A stretch of 30,401 bases of DNA from Chara braunii (lineage: Eukaryota > Streptophyta > Charophyceae > Charales > Characeae): the NCBI GenBank assembly GCA_003427395.1, contig BFEA01000692.1, positions 161,069-191,469 of the forward strand, read 5' to 3'. The notes below the pieces were generated by a model. It was given only the letters and a program-made list of their open reading frames with translations, was not told the origin of the DNA and did no database searches. Of this stretch, positions 29,507-30,401 are shown one piece after another; position 1 is the first letter of the stretch; the number at the start of each line of letters is the position of its first letter. The position numbers and the translations under genes were made by a program.

Positions 29507-29583
29507 CTATGTCTTTGCTTCAGCACCATGCTGCAGTGGGTGTACTTGAGTGTAAGTGGAGCCACTGTAGGCCCCTAACCTTG

Positions 29584-29936
29584 CTGCCACTAGTTTTTTT
29601 GGTAGGGGAGAGACTCGTCTGGCCAGGGTTTGGGCCAGAATTTTGCCGGATATGAGAAGTCCCTGCAACCCGAAGTACTTGGGATATAGGTCTGTAGTTT
29701 TTGACATCTTTCTTATCCCCCTTTTCATATAGGAGGGTGATGATACCTTCTGCCGTTTGGGGGCCGGTCTGTAGTTTCTGACATCTTTCTTATTCCCTTT
29801 TTCATACAGGAGGGTGATGATACCTTCTGCCATTTGGGGCCCTAGGGTGTCCCCATGCAGAATGTTATTGAAAAGTCTTAGAGGATCTGGGGCTAGGAGA
29901 TCCCAAAAGTGGGGCTAAAATTCCATTTGAAGCCTA
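29584..29936 (-). pseudogene. LINE-D: fragment of a LINE reverse transcriptase
   Basis: Reading on the minus strand from about 29936: a TAG at 29915, then PHFWDLLAPDPLRLFNNIL, MAEGIITLLYEKGNKKDV and RNYRP. This is the classical segment around RT motif 1-2 (compare LINE-A VNEGVLTLIYKKRD..NYRP). A 77-bp tandem duplication repeats the EGIITLLYEKG part in another frame. Beyond it, ISGKILAQTLARRVSPLPKK resembles the segment that follows NYRP. Neither the endonuclease nor the catalytic motifs are present. It belongs to a different family from LINE-A and LINE-B. Confidence 0.8.
29689..29842. repeat. 77-bp tandem duplication inside LINE-D
   Basis: 29689-29765 and 29766-29842 both start GGTCTGTAGTTT and end CTGCCRTTTGGGG, with a few substitutions between them. 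77 is not a multiple of 3, so the duplication shifts the RT frame. Confidence 0.9.
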
Positions 29937-30401
29937 GCTAGCCCTGAACATTTGCCTTGGTGAGTTTCTGTAGAGATATGGGTTGTTCAAGAAGGGTTCG
30001 TTCTTCCTCTGAGGGAATTGTGTGTTGATCCCATGGTTGCCCCGGACACGGACATCCAGACAACCGGACACATGTACCGGACCCGTGTCCGGATAAAACC
30101 GGACATGTAACAGGACATACGGACAACCTGACCCGGACAGTCCGATTGGGTGCGCAAGCGTCCCGTTGTACGTGTGAACTTCAAAGTTCGAAACTTCGAA
30201 TCTTGAACCGTTCATTCGCCTGTCTGCCCAGCGCCATCTGCTCGCCCCGTTGTCAGACCCCCCTCCCGCGTCACCCTCCCCCCAGAATCCCCCCCACCCT
30301 CCGTCCCTCCTCCATTACATCCTCGTCCCCGTCCCGGCAGGCCTCCCCTTCGTCTCACTCCCACGATGAAAGTCCAAGAACAAAAAAAACAGAGAGAGAG
30401 A
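29937..30401. other. non-coding end of window with CGGACA repeats
   Basis: A degenerate CCGGACA-type repeat (about 8 copies, e.g. 30042, 30064, 30099 and 30133) lies at about 30040-30140. It is followed by a C-rich stretch (30230-30360), an A homopolymer and a short GA run at the end. No gene is visible. Confidence 0.5.

Noticed and set aside
29245-29565. Minus-strand open frame downstream of LINE-D as an RT continuation
   Set aside because: No RT motif (GR...DN, F.DFEKAYD) can be read in any frame, so membership in LINE-D is unproven.

Overview
The window looks like non-coding, repeat-dominated nuclear DNA of a eukaryote, most likely from the green lineage (land plant or streptophyte alga). 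The evidence is indirect: plant-type L1-like ORF2 proteins (motifs such as DFEKAYD), an ORF1 resembling plant LINE ORF1 proteins, AG|GTAAGT-type donor sites, long microsatellites and homopolymers, and no bacterial gene organisation. Species cannot be determined. No intact host gene, tRNA, rRNA, CRISPR array or operon was found.

Layout: (1) 1-1942: AT-rich leader, a GC-rich 25-bp minisatellite (965-1215) and weak exon-like pieces. (2) 1943-12561: LINE-A, a ~10.6-kb non-LTR retrotransposon on the minus strand. It has a 31-nt poly(A) tail (poly-T at 1957-1987), a decayed ORF2 (2273-6914: endonuclease, reverse transcriptase, zinc finger), a very long decayed ORF1 (6950-11036), a 1.5-kb 5'UTR with two ~200-bp tandem monomers, and a 16-bp target-site duplication. 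(3) 12562-15433: diverged ~440-bp tandem repeats, a 950-base assembly gap and a 61-bp CT microsatellite. (4) 15434-15883: LINE-C, a 5'-truncated ORF2 tail on the plus strand. (5) 15988-16879 and 26769-27087: an A-rich tandem array with a ~180-190-bp unit. (6) 16880-26768: LINE-B, a ~9.9-kb plus-strand LINE inserted into that array, with a 2.9-kb 5'UTR, ORF1, an internally deleted ORF2, a 1.3-kb 3'UTR ending in a stem-loop, and poly(A). (7) 27088-30401: short repeats, a four-unit tandem array of predicted hairpins (28896-29082), and LINE-D (a small minus-strand RT fragment with a 77-bp tandem duplication).

LINE-A and LINE-B share one gene plan: long ORF1, a 35-43-nt gap, then ORF2 in the same direction. 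ORF1 would bind the element RNA. ORF2 would nick the target and prime cDNA synthesis from the poly(A) tail. Both copies are dead: LINE-A from many stops and frameshifts, LINE-B from loss of the RT catalytic core plus one ORF1 stop. The most notable points are the monomer-type 5'UTR of LINE-A, the unusual ORF1 (CX2CX4HX6C knuckle, Gln-rich middle in LINE-A), the GTAA-capped 3' hairpin of LINE-B, and a dispersed hairpin motif (core ATGCTCCCC) with apparent compensatory changes.
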